Of a DNA stretch of 64,000 bases, positions 26,965 to 35,396 are shown piece by piece; the first letter of the stretch is position 1, and every line of letters starts with the position of its first letter. Origin of the DNA: DASQGA01 sp963762085. GTDB lineage: Bacteria; Actinomycetota; Thermoleophilia; Gaiellales; Gaiellaceae. The translations under genes and the position numbers were made by a program. Below the pieces are notes generated by a model that worked only from the letters and a program-made list of their open reading frames with translations, searched no databases and had not been told where the DNA came from. The stretch covers positions 1 to 64,000 of the forward strand of contig CAVXJD010000003.1 of assembly GCA_963762085.1 (NCBI GenBank), given 5' to 3'.

Positions 26965-27016
26965 CCAGCGGCGGCCTGAATCGCCGACCGCGACGGCGGA
27001 CTATGATGCCTTGGCC

Positions 27017-27904
27017 GTGGGTCTGTTCAAGCGAGGGACCGGCGCCGACGAGCTCCTCCGTGGACACCTCGAGAGGCTGGGCGTGTCACCGTTCTGGCTG
27101 CGCTCAGCGCTCGATGCGATTCGCTACTGCGAGCAAGGCGAGTATTTCCAGCCCGTCTTCAGCGTGGCGGGGCCGGCTCCCGCGCGCTCTGTAGTGGCGC
27201 TCATGAGGCTCGAGCCGTACGTGCAGGGTGAAATCGACTGGAACGTTTCTCCGAGTGAGTCTCCGTTCTGGGTCGGATCAGTCGGCGATCTCCGTGACGA
27301 GCTCTTCGAGGAGACCGGGGAGCGTTTCGTCGGGCTGTACTGGTCGGATCAGAACCCGGCAGTGGCACCCGCTCTCGATAGTGCGCTGCGCTCCATGGTC
27401 GTGACCGTCGCGGAGTCCCTCTCGGAAGACAGCGAACATCCGCTTGACGGCGAAGTTTGGCGAAGCATCTGGTCGCTCGGCTCGGGCGGGTATGTCTGGC
27501 GCGTCGCCGAAAGCGACGCTCGGACGAGCGACGTGAACCTGCGGGCTGATCTGGCCAAAGAGGTCAAGGCAATCGTCGAGTCGTTTCCGCACGAGGACGG
27601 GTCACACGAGCAGGTGCTCGACTGGGCGTCAGCCGAATGCCTGCGTCGGAACCTTCTCCTCGGCTCCGGGTCTCCGGGCGGCTGGGCGGCCGGCGGCGAG
27701 TTCCTGAGGCGCGGGTTCCGCCTGGTGAATCGACAGCTGGTTCCCGAACGCGTGACGATCCCGCGCGACGAACGGTGGTATGCGTTCTCGTTCGGCGTCG
27801 CCCTCTTCGACGTGGACGAGTGCCTCGAGAAGAGGCAGGCCTTGGCGGTCGGGAGATCGCAGCAGCATGGGTTCCGCGGAGCTCAGCCGTCGGTCCGGCG
27901 TTAG
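27017..27904 (+). CDS. Hypothetical protein
   Basis: Encodes 295 residues from GTG 27017 (VGLFKRG); TTG 27011 or a longer frame from 26897 are possible, the latter overlapping the small membrane-protein gene. The sequence is acidic and soluble-looking, without signal peptide or membrane segments. It contains a HLERLGVSPFWLRSALDAIR helix pair and Trp-rich strands (EVWRSIWSLGSGGYVWRV). I recognise no family. Confidence 0.6.
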   Translation: MGLFKRGTGADELLRGHLERLGVSPFWLRSALDAIRYCEQGEYFQPVFSVAGPAPARSVVALMRLEPYVQGEIDWNVSPSESPFWVGSVGDLRDELFEETGERFVGLYWSDQNPAVAPALDSALRSMVVTVAESLSEDSEHPLDGEVWRSIWSLGSGGYVWRVAESDARTSDVNLRADLAKEVKAIVESFPHEDGSHEQVLDWASAECLRRNLLLGSGSPGGWAAGGEFLRRGFRLVNRQLVPERVTIPRDERWYAFSFGVALFDVDECLEKRQALAVGRSQQHGFRGAQPSVRR

Positions 27905-28050
27905 TCGGCAGCCACCTTCGAGGGATTCCCATCCGCTTCACCTGTTCTGGCCCAAGCTGAGGAGATAACGGCGCTATCCTGGTTCGTAGGCCGAGGCGAT
28001 TCGCTGACACAGGGTTTCCCCGACCTCCATGTCGAAGTTCGGAGGGGACC

Positions 28051-28443
28051 ATGAACGCAATCAAGGCGGCGAAGAACCAGTCGTTCTTCCGCGAAGTGAA
28101 CGAGCGCATGCGAGGCCTGAACGAGTCCGTCAAGCAGGCGGACGAGGGCGCGGATTTCCTGTGCGAGTGCGCCGGGTCGGACTGCACGTACCCGGTCCAG
28201 ATCACCTTGGACGCCTACGAAGGGATACGTCGGGTTCCAACGCACTTCGCCGTGGCCGCAGGCATGGATCACGTTTTCCCGGATGTCGAACGGATCTTCG
28301 CGAAGCGCAGCGGATACTTCGTAGTCGAGAAATTCGGCGAGGCCGCGCTCGCGGCGATCAAGCTCGACCCCCGCTCGCGTCGAATGAGAAGAGAAGAGCC
28401 GCCCAGCCGGAAAGATGACCGAGCGGCTCCCGTAGTGCCCTAA
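28051..28443 (+). CDS. Small Cys-motif protein of the FLCECA family, copy 2
   Basis: Encodes 130 residues, paralogous to the gene at 10401-10691. N-terminal helix FFREVNERMRGLNESVKQ, then FLCECAGSDCTYPVQIT with the C-E-C-A-x-x-D-C knuckle near residue 47, a YEGIRRVPTHFAVAAG stretch, and a C-terminal VVEKFGEAA motif absent from copy 1. GGAGGGG precedes the ATG. Convergent with the PRC-barrel gene. Function unknown; the Cys spacing suggests a metal site. Confidence 0.75.
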   Translation: MNAIKAAKNQSFFREVNERMRGLNESVKQADEGADFLCECAGSDCTYPVQITLDAYEGIRRVPTHFAVAAGMDHVFPDVERIFAKRSGYFVVEKFGEAALAAIKLDPRSRRMRREEPPSRKDDRAAPVVP

Positions 28444-28448
28444 CGGCC

Positions 28449-28847
28449 CTAGAGCGCCGTGTCCCTGCGCGTTGTGTCGGGCCGGTTGTAGTAGCCGCCG
28501 AGCTCCTCGCGGTAGGAGTCATCGCGGTATCGATCCTCGTCGAACTCCGGAGCGCTCTTGATCTGCTCCTTGGTCCGATCCACGTAGACGGTCTCGTCCT
28601 CGATGTCCACGCGCTTGATGATCCCGGCGGGAAGCATGACCTTCTTGCCGAAGATCCATGGGCCGGTGTCGACGACGATGAAGCTCGCGCCGACGTCGTA
28701 GCTGGCCTCGTCGATCTTGCCGATCCCGCCGTCGAGGGCCTCGACGCTGAACCCGGTCAGGTCGACATCCCCGACCATGTCCGTGCCAAGGGTCGACTGG
28801 TCGCCATACGTCCAAACGTCAGTAGTAGTTGTTCGCTCATGTGCCAT
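28449..28847 (-). CDS. PRC-barrel domain protein
   Basis: Encodes 132 residues. Residues about 25-95 form a PRC-barrel-like beta domain (VDLTGFSVEALDGGIGKI, later IFGKKVMLPAGIIKRVDI), followed by an acidic/Tyr-rich tail (DRYRDDSYREELGGYYNRP). Proteins of this kind occur widely in actinobacteria, often stress-linked, with no defined biochemistry. ATG 28847 is preceded by AGGAGCG, which overlaps the stop of a micro-ORF relic just upstream. Confidence 0.8.
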   Translation of the reverse strand: MAHERTTTTDVWTYGDQSTLGTDMVGDVDLTGFSVEALDGGIGKIDEASYDVGASFIVVDTGPWIFGKKVMLPAGIIKRVDIEDETVYVDRTKEQIKSAPEFDEDRYRDDSYREELGGYYNRPDTTRRDTAL

Positions 28848-28859
28848 TCGATCACGCTC

Positions 28860-28918
28860 CTAAGAAACGTAGAGGGGTAACAGGACGATCAGGGAGATCG
28901 TCCCCAGACGATGTACAG
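28860..28918 (-). pseudogene. Micro-ORF relic related to the MYIGLGT peptide
   Basis: On the minus strand AAAGGAGGTGGGT precedes CTG-TAC-ATC-GT, after which the +2-corrected frame reads LGTISLIVLLPLYVS and stops. Adding one base after ATCG gives xYIGLGTISLIVLLPLYVS, parallel to the intact 22-residue gene at 39193-39261. It has a non-ATG start and a one-base gap, so it is either a decayed copy or affected by sequence error. It sits directly before the PRC-barrel gene. Confidence 0.4.
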
Positions 28919-29040
28919 ACCCACCTCCTTTCCTACTCTCTTTTGCCTACCCGTCGTGCAACCCGGAAAACGTCTGTCCGGCTACCGCCGATGAGCGCCG
29001 TGTTGTCTAGCTTTGTTGCTTGTTGGGTAGGGGTCCCATC

Positions 29041-29865
29041 GTGAGGGCTCGGTCGGCCGCAACCGCTCTTCTCTCCGCTCTCGTCCTGTCAGGGATGGCC
29101 GCCGCGCAGGCCAGTGCGGCTAGCTATCCGAACTCGATGGCGGCCACCGGAGACTCGATCACGCGCGCCTTCAACACAGGCCTCGTGCCCTTCACGGACG
29201 CTCCCTGGAACTCGTGGTCAACCGGAGGACTCAGGTCGTGGAGTCACTACCGGCGAATCCTCGCCGCCAACCCGCTGATCCTCGGCCGTAATTTCAACAA
29301 TGCCCGGAGCGGGGCAGAGATGGCTGATCTCGAGCGCCAGGCGAGCCTGACCGTCGCCCAACGAGTCGAGTACGTGACGATCCTGATCGGTGCGAACGAC
29401 GCGTGCGCTTCGAGTGAGGCTGCGATGACGCCGGTGGCGGACTTCCGCGCGCAGTTCGAGCGGTCGATGGCCACGCTGAGTGTTGGCCTGCCGGCCGCCA
29501 GGATCTATGTCATCAGCATCCCGGACATCTACCGCCTCTGGTCGCTCTTTCACAACAACCCAACCGCCGTTTTCACCTGGCGAGTGACGGGCTTCTGCCA
29601 ATCCATGCTCGCAAGGCCCACGTCCACCGCTCCCGAGGACGAGGCACGGCGGCAGCGGGTTCGCCAGCGGGTCGTCGACTACAACGGGAACCTGGAGCAG
29701 GTATGCGCGCTCTACGTCCAGTGCCGCTTCGACGGAAACGCGGTTTTCGAGTATCCGTTCCGGGCCGAAGATGTTTCCAAGCGCGACTACTTCCACCCGT
29801 CGCTGGCTGGTCAGCAAACGCTCGCAGACGTGACGTGGGCGGCCGGGTACAGCTTCACCGGCTAG
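29041..29865 (+). CDS. Secreted SGNH/GDSL-family hydrolase
   Basis: Encodes 274 residues. The signal peptide (RARSAATALLSALVLSGMAA, cleavage near ASAAS) is followed by block I ATGDSIT with the nucleophile Ser, block III LIGANDAC with the Asn, and block V RDYFHPSLAG with the Asp-x-x-His pair. An esterase or lipase-type activity is expected; the substrate is unknown. GTG 29041 is preferred over TTG 29020 since AGGGG lies about nine bases before it. Confidence 0.85.
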   Translation: MRARSAATALLSALVLSGMAAAQASAASYPNSMAATGDSITRAFNTGLVPFTDAPWNSWSTGGLRSWSHYRRILAANPLILGRNFNNARSGAEMADLERQASLTVAQRVEYVTILIGANDACASSEAAMTPVADFRAQFERSMATLSVGLPAARIYVISIPDIYRLWSLFHNNPTAVFTWRVTGFCQSMLARPTSTAPEDEARRQRVRQRVVDYNGNLEQVCALYVQCRFDGNAVFEYPFRAEDVSKRDYFHPSLAGQQTLADVTWAAGYSFTG

Positions 29866-29891
29866 CAGCTCCGAATCTCGGTGGCGTTCGC

Positions 29892-30956
29892 CTACGCAGA
29901 CGGGCTGCGCACGACCACGCGCACGCGCTGGACGGCATTGTTGCAGTACCCGTCGTAGTTCCACTCAGCCGTGAGCGGCTGCGTCTGGCCTTCACTGTCC
30001 GTGGCCCGGCAACAGAGCTCGTGCTCGCCCGGATGTGCATCCCACTGGTAGCTCCAGCCGTGCCAGGCGAACTCTGAGACGGCGGCTTCGAGCGCGGCGT
30101 CCGTCCAGCTACCGCCGCCGTCCTCGCTCACCTCGACCCTGACGATCGGTCCGCTTCCCGACCATGCCCGTCCCTCGAGCAGGCACGAGCCGGCGTCAAC
30201 GAAGCGCGACCGCGCGGGGAAGTCCGGGATCCCCGGCGGAACCATGAGCGACCGGGGCAGGATCCTCATGATCGCTCGCCCCTGTTCCTCGGCGGACTGG
30301 CGAACGTGGTAGCCGACGTCTTGCTGGAAGCCTTGGAACGGCTCGTTGACGGCCGTGATCGACTGCAGCCATTTCACGTGCGTCATCCCGTACCAGCCCG
30401 GCACCACCAGCCGCAGCGGAAAACCGTGTTGCGGCGGCAGATCCTGGCCGTTGATCGCGTAAGCCAGCAGCACCTCGTCGCGGAGTGCCTCAGAGCGAGG
30501 CAGGCTTCGCTCGTACAGGTGCTCGAGCCCGGCCTGAATCCCGCGGTCGAGGCCGGTGAAGACGATCTCGATGGCTCCAGGCCCGAGGCCCGCTTCGGCG
30601 AGGAGCGGCGCCAGGGGAGTTCCGGTCCATTCGGCCGTCCCCACCGCTTCGAGGAGCCACGGCTGGCTGTTCGCGCGCGGGGAGAGGAGCGCGCGCCCAT
30701 TGCCGGCGCACTCGAGGGTCACGGCCAGCGTCCGCGACGGGCGTTCCTTCAGCTCGTCCAGCCCGAGGGTCAGGGGCCGCTCCACCTCGCCTCCGATCTC
30801 GAGCCGCCACGAGCTTGGATCGACCAGCGGGATGTCGAAGTGGGTCAGCAGGTAGTGCAGGCCCACCGGCGTGACCGGATGGCGCAGCGCCTCGAGGGGA
30901 AGCGCGTGGTTTCGGGCCGCGAGCTGAAGCTCTTCGAGCGTGATGTTGGCGCTCAC
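29892..30956 (-). CDS. Sulfite oxidase-family molybdopterin enzyme
   Basis: Encodes 354 residues. The molybdopterin domain contains the molybdenum-ligating Cys in TLECAGNGR (near residue 83) and further family blocks NGQDLPPQHGFPLRLVVPG and GMTHVKWL. The C-terminal third is the Ig-like dimerisation domain (Mo-co_dimer; VEVSEDGGGSW, AWHGWSYQWD). There is no signal peptide, so it seems cytosolic. Sulfite oxidation is possible but related enzymes act on other substrates. Upstream EamA gene on the same strand. Confidence 0.87.
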   Translation of the reverse strand: MSANITLEELQLAARNHALPLEALRHPVTPVGLHYLLTHFDIPLVDPSSWRLEIGGEVERPLTLGLDELKERPSRTLAVTLECAGNGRALLSPRANSQPWLLEAVGTAEWTGTPLAPLLAEAGLGPGAIEIVFTGLDRGIQAGLEHLYERSLPRSEALRDEVLLAYAINGQDLPPQHGFPLRLVVPGWYGMTHVKWLQSITAVNEPFQGFQQDVGYHVRQSAEEQGRAIMRILPRSLMVPPGIPDFPARSRFVDAGSCLLEGRAWSGSGPIVRVEVSEDGGGSWTDAALEAAVSEFAWHGWSYQWDAHPGEHELCCRATDSEGQTQPLTAEWNYDGYCNNAVQRVRVVVRSPSA

Positions 30957-30989
30957 TCCAAGCGGAACTCTCTCACATGCGGCGCGAGT

Positions 30990-31931
30990 TCACGTTCGAC
31001 TCCGACCGGAGATGCGGGGCCAGCTCGAGCTCCGTGCGAGGTACACCCCGGCCAGGCAGAGAGCACCCCCGAGGAAGGCAAGTGCCGGCGGCGTCTCGCC
31101 GAGGAACGCCCAACCGAGCGCGACGGCTACCGGCGGCACGAGATACGTGGTCGAGCCCATGCGCCCGGCGCTGGTCCGCGCCAGTGCATAGGCCCACGTG
31201 CTGAAGCCGAGTGCCGTCGGAAAGACTCCGAGGTACACAACCCAAGCGATCGAGGCTCCGTCGGCCCGCTCCACCTCCCGGGCGAGAGCGGGAGCGAAGG
31301 GGAGGCAGGCGAGTGCTCCGATCGTGCACGCGATCCAGGTCAGCTTGAGCGCAGACGCCCGTGCGAGCAGAGGTTTCTGAGTCACGACCCCACCTGCATA
31401 CGCCACCGCTGCCGCGAGGCAAAGCACCGCTCCCCAGCCGGCCGTGACGCTCAACTCGGACGTAGCAAAGCCGATCACGATCGCTCCGGCGAACGCGACT
31501 GCGCAGCCCGCGAGCAGCGTGCGCGGGAAACCCTCGCCCAGAAGGAAGCCCGCGAGGAGGGCAATCAGCACGGGCCCGATGTTCACCAGCATCGCCGCGG
31601 TCCCGGCGTCTATGCGTTGCTCGGCCTCGTTCAGCATGACGTTGTAAGCGGCGAACCAGAGCAGCCCGAACACGAGCAGGCCGGGGAGATCACGTCTGGT
31701 CGGCAGCGGTTCACGCCGAGCCAGAGTCAGGACGAGCACTCCGAGAGCCACGCTGCCGATTGCGAGTCGAAGGAGGGTCAGCGGCCCGGCGGAGAGATCC
31801 TCTCCCGCAGCGCGGATGCCGACGAATGCCGAGGCCCAGAGCGCGACGGTGATGAGCGCAGCCCTGAGCGCCCGACCTTCGTCTCTTCGAGTCGGCGTGG
31901 CCGAAAGGGGAAGCGGCTCGCTCACGGGCAC
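30990..31931 (-). CDS. EamA/DMT-family transporter
   Basis: A ten-helix drug/metabolite transporter, 313 residues, with two EamA halves (ALITVALWASAFVGIRAA and the repeat LCLAAAVAYAGGVVTQKPLL) and the typical GEGFPRTLLAGCAVAFAGAI end-of-repeat pattern. Substrate not predictable. It is 33 bp upstream of the sulfite-oxidase-like gene and may be co-transcribed. Confidence 0.85.
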   Translation of the reverse strand: MPVSEPLPLSATPTRRDEGRALRAALITVALWASAFVGIRAAGEDLSAGPLTLLRLAIGSVALGVLVLTLARREPLPTRRDLPGLLVFGLLWFAAYNVMLNEAEQRIDAGTAAMLVNIGPVLIALLAGFLLGEGFPRTLLAGCAVAFAGAIVIGFATSELSVTAGWGAVLCLAAAVAYAGGVVTQKPLLARASALKLTWIACTIGALACLPFAPALAREVERADGASIAWVVYLGVFPTALGFSTWAYALARTSAGRMGSTTYLVPPVAVALGWAFLGETPPALAFLGGALCLAGVYLARSSSWPRISGRSRT

Positions 31932-32098
31932 TGATGAAACGTGCCTGAGCGAGGCGGTGTGAGGTTGGACGACCCTGTTCGTGGCAGTTGTCCGCTTTCG
32001 TTACCCTGGTCCTCGTGCGTGGGGCGCAAGACCGTCCGAGGGAGGATGGCGGCAGCCCACGTCGAATGACCGCGGTTCGACCGGCTAAGGGGAAGAAC

Positions 32099-32869
32099 AT
32101 GGGGCTCGGACACGAGACACTCGCTGCACTGGTGCGCAAGGGATGCGCGCGGACGCCGGAGGGGGCGCGCTTCCGTCACCGTGTCCTAGCCGTTGGCGGC
32201 TTCGTGTTGCTCTTGCTCGGGTTCCTGGCCGCGATCGGTTTTGCCAGGCTGATTCTCGCTGGGGTCGGCGTGCTCCTCGTCTTCGTTGTCGGCGCCGTTC
32301 TGGTTTATGGCGCTGTGGCACTTGCGTTGCCGCGTCTACGGGGAGCGCGGCCACGACCTCAGACCCGAGTGCCTCGAGCCCGCGTTGCCGGGATCGCCGT
32401 CAGCTCGAGCTCCGCCCTCCGGGAGCTCGCTCGCGCCCGGCCCCGGCCTCGCCGAAGTGCTGCCGGGCGCCGGAGGCAGGCCGCCCGCCTGAACGCCCGC
32501 GGGGCATCCGAACGCCGCCGCGGAGATATTCGGGCTGCCGTGGATCACCACCGTAAGGCGCTCGAGATCGTCCGCGAGCTCGGCGACGAGCGAGGAGAGG
32601 CACTGACTCTGAACAGCCTTGCCCTCGCCGTGGCCCGAGGTGGCGACGACGATGCGGCGCTCGCGCACTTCGGACGCTCGCTTGCGCTCCTCCGGGAGTT
32701 GGACGACGAGCAAACCGAAGGCCAGGTCGTTGCCAACATCGGGCTCGTTCACGGCCGCCGCGGCCGCCGGCAGCAATCGGCTGAATGCCTCCGCGCGGCG
32801 CTCGAGAAGCTCAGCCCCGAGACACCGGACTACCGCCGGGTCGAAGAGCACTTGCGCCGGGCCAGCTGA
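32099..32869 (+). CDS. Membrane protein with tetratricopeptide repeats
   Basis: Encodes 256 residues. Two hydrophobic helices at about residues 30-85 precede an Arg-rich linker. Two to three TPR units follow (AVDHHRKALEIVRELGDERG, ALTLNSLALAVARGGDDDAA, LAHFGRSLALLRELDDEQ). ATG 32099 with AAGGGGAAG upstream is chosen over the longer frame from 31988. It probably serves as an inner-membrane protein-interaction scaffold. Convergent with the GGDEF-EAL gene, two bases apart. Confidence 0.7.
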   Translation: MGLGHETLAALVRKGCARTPEGARFRHRVLAVGGFVLLLLGFLAAIGFARLILAGVGVLLVFVVGAVLVYGAVALALPRLRGARPRPQTRVPRARVAGIAVSSSSALRELARARPRPRRSAAGRRRQAARLNARGASERRRGDIRAAVDHHRKALEIVRELGDERGEALTLNSLALAVARGGDDDAALAHFGRSLALLRELDDEQTEGQVVANIGLVHGRRGRRQQSAECLRAALEKLSPETPDYRRVEEHLRRAS

Positions 32870-32871
32870 GG

Positions 32872-34683
32872 CTACGTCCGTCCGGCGAAGTCTCCGTAAA
32901 GAGCGGGGATTTCCTCCGCGGGCACCGGTCGGCTGAAGAGGAAACCCTGGCCGAGCTTGCAGCCACGCTCGAGAACGAACCGGCGCTGCTCCTCCGTCTC
33001 GATTCCTTCGGCGAGGGGGTTGAGGCCCAGGCTGTCGGCAAGCTGGATCATCGAAGTCACGAGCACGGCGGCGTTCGGATCGTCAGGCAGACCGCTCACG
33101 AACGACCGATCGATCTTCAACGTGGTGACGTGCATCTGGCTGAGCCGTCCCAGCGATGAGTGACCGGTGCCGAAATCGTCGATCGCGAGCTTGAGGCCTC
33201 GCTCGTGGATCTCGGCCAGCACCGGTCCCATGGCGCCTCCACGCTCCTCCATGACGGCCGATTCGGTGATCTCGATCATCAGTCGGTCGGCGTTCAGGCC
33301 AAACGACTCGATTGTCCCAAGGACATGCCGCATCGCCATCGGCTGCCAGAACGATGCGGGCAGGTTGACGGAGACGAACAAATCGAGCCCGTCGGCCCGC
33401 CAGGCGGCGGCTTGCCGGCAAGCCTGCTCGACGACCCAGTCACTCATCGGCCCGATCAACCCTGTCCGCTCGGCCAGTGGGATGAAGTCATTTGGCTGGA
33501 CGAGGCCCCGCTCGCCGTCGTTCCACCGAATGAGCGCTTCGACGCCCACCACGCTCCTGTCCTTCATGTTCACGAGCGGCTGGTAGTGGAGGATGAGCCC
33601 TTCGCCCGCCTCGACGGCCCGTCGCAAGCGGCCGGCCATGGAGAGTTGTCGGAGCGCGTCGCCGTCCGCTACTGCCGCGTAGAGGTGATGGCGGTCCCGT
33701 CCCTCCCCCTTCGCCTCGTACATGGCGACGTCCGCGTGCTTGAGGAGCGTCTCCCGGTCGGCGGCATCGAGAGGAAAGAGGCTGATCCCGACGCTGGCCG
33801 TAACGTAGATCTCGACCCCGGAGATGACGAAGGGCTCCTGCAGGACCCGCCGGATCTTCCAGGCGATCTCCTCTGCCGAGTCCGCCGCGCTCGTGCCCTT
33901 CGGGACGCTTCTGGCGGCACCGACGTCGGGGACGAGGATGAGGAACTCGTCGCCCCCCTGGCGTGCGACGGTGTCCGAGGTGCGCGTGCAGTTCTTGAGG
34001 CGCGCTGCGACCGCGCAAAGCAGCTCGTCGCCCGAGGCGTGCCCGAAGCTGTCGTTGATCAGCTTGAAGTTGTCGAGATCCACGAAGAACACCGCGAGCG
34101 CGGCGCCCATGTCCCGAGCGCGATGAAGGGCGCTCTCGAGATGCTCCTGAAAGAGCGCTCGGTTCGGCAAGTCGGTCAGAGAGTCGTGGTAGGCGATGTA
34201 CGACAGCCGCTCTTGCGCCTCGGCGAGCTGCTCGGCCGCGAGTCGCCGGTCGGAGATGTCGACGACGATGCCGTCCACGACGACCGGCCCACCGGTGTGC
34301 GGCCGTGGATGCATCCGATCCGAGACCCACCGCGTAACTCCGTCGTAGCCCACCAGGCGATACTCGACCTCCACCGGCCCGCCGTCCTTCAGACTGGCGG
34401 TTGCAGCTTCGTAGGCCTCCCGGTCGTCCTCGTGGACGGCGGCATCCCAGGCCTCCTCCGGCGTGTACTGGGAGGGAATCGACCCGACGAGCGCCTCGAG
34501 GCCGGATCCGAGAAAGGCAGTGCACTCGTAGCTGCCATCGGGGGAGCACTCCATCTGGTACAGGAGGATGGCGAGCGCCCCTGCCATCCGTTCGAGGACA
34601 TCGGTCGACGCGAAGGCCTCGGTCAGCGCGATGAGTGACCTCGTCTCGTCCGTTGCGTGGTCCGGCGTCCCGTTCTCAGGCAT
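32872..34683 (-). CDS. PAS-GGDEF-EAL c-di-GMP turnover protein
   Basis: Encodes 603 residues without membrane segments. A PAS domain with PAC-like end spans about residues 35-155. The GGDEF domain (160-340) has an intact RQGGDEF near 245. The EAL domain (350-595) has EALIRW near 380, ESAVMEE and DDFGTGHSSL. Both catalytic signatures are intact, so it could make and degrade c-di-GMP; in such hybrids one activity often dominates. No obvious ligand for the PAS domain. Confidence 0.92.
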   Translation of the reverse strand: MPENGTPDHATDETRSLIALTEAFASTDVLERMAGALAILLYQMECSPDGSYECTAFLGSGLEALVGSIPSQYTPEEAWDAAVHEDDREAYEAATASLKDGGPVEVEYRLVGYDGVTRWVSDRMHPRPHTGGPVVVDGIVVDISDRRLAAEQLAEAQERLSYIAYHDSLTDLPNRALFQEHLESALHRARDMGAALAVFFVDLDNFKLINDSFGHASGDELLCAVAARLKNCTRTSDTVARQGGDEFLILVPDVGAARSVPKGTSAADSAEEIAWKIRRVLQEPFVISGVEIYVTASVGISLFPLDAADRETLLKHADVAMYEAKGEGRDRHHLYAAVADGDALRQLSMAGRLRRAVEAGEGLILHYQPLVNMKDRSVVGVEALIRWNDGERGLVQPNDFIPLAERTGLIGPMSDWVVEQACRQAAAWRADGLDLFVSVNLPASFWQPMAMRHVLGTIESFGLNADRLMIEITESAVMEERGGAMGPVLAEIHERGLKLAIDDFGTGHSSLGRLSQMHVTTLKIDRSFVSGLPDDPNAAVLVTSMIQLADSLGLNPLAEGIETEEQRRFVLERGCKLGQGFLFSRPVPAEEIPALYGDFAGRT

Positions 34684-34942
34684 GCCGTTCTCTCATCGGC
34701 CGTGAAGGCCCCGATATTTAGCCCTGAGCTAACGAGAGGGCTTGGACGAGCGCGTAGCGACCAGGCGGGCGTTGAGGTGTGCCTCGGGAAAGCTCCGGAA
34801 GCGAACCTTCAGGCGCTCGGGCGTCTCGCCCGCGTGCGGCTGCGGCACTTTGTGCCGTGGAGGAGCAATTGTCCGCAGGGTGGCCACACATGGTCAACGC
34901 CCCGACCGGCCGCGCGGTTACGCCCTGGTCAGAATCGTTCCG

Positions 34943-35347
34943 CTAGTCGAGCGACTGGCCCCAGCTCGCGCGTGCGGCTGAGCCGGTGTAGCGGCGGCGC
35001 TCCGAGACCTCGACGGACATGATCGTTTCAGGTCGCAGGTACCGGCCGCGAACCCGCGGCCACGACTTCGCCTCGGCGAGACTCTGGACGATCTCCGCCG
35101 CGCATGCCTCGGCCGCCTTTTCGTCGGAGAAAGTCTCGATCTCTACCCAGTCGCCTGCCTCGAGGTTCAGGACGACACGGTAAAAGTTCTCCTCGGCCCA
35201 TTCCTCGTGTCCGGAAACGGCGGCCGCGGCCTCCGGCTCTAGCGGCGCCTCGACACGGAGGCCGGTCGGTGAGATGACCTCGCCGGGGGGCTGGTCCAGG
35301 GTTCGAAGAGGATCAGTGTCAGGCTGGAATGGGTCGGGAGAAGACAT
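34943..35347 (-). CDS. Hypothetical acidic protein
   Basis: Encodes 134 residues. The N-terminal 45 residues are Pro/Glu-rich and probably disordered. The rest has a compact pattern (FYRVVLNLEAGDWVEIETFS, then AAEACAAEIVQSLAEAKSWP, then RGRYLRPETIMSVEVSE) that looks like an alpha/beta fold. No ribosome site of note; no recognised family. It lies between the adenosine-deaminase-like gene and the GGDEF-EAL gene, all on the minus strand. Confidence 0.6.
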   Translation of the reverse strand: MSSPDPFQPDTDPLRTLDQPPGEVISPTGLRVEAPLEPEAAAAVSGHEEWAEENFYRVVLNLEAGDWVEIETFSDEKAAEACAAEIVQSLAEAKSWPRVRGRYLRPETIMSVEVSERRRYTGSAARASWGQSLD

Positions 35348-35396
35348 GGCGATGCCTATATCGGCGCTTGTGCCCTGGAACTGAAGCCGTCGGCTT

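Noticed and set aside
34657..35022. Possible plus-strand gene between the GGDEF-EAL and hypothetical genes
   Set aside because: It overlaps both minus-strand neighbours and has basic shadow-like composition; the 34684-34942 gap shows nothing else.
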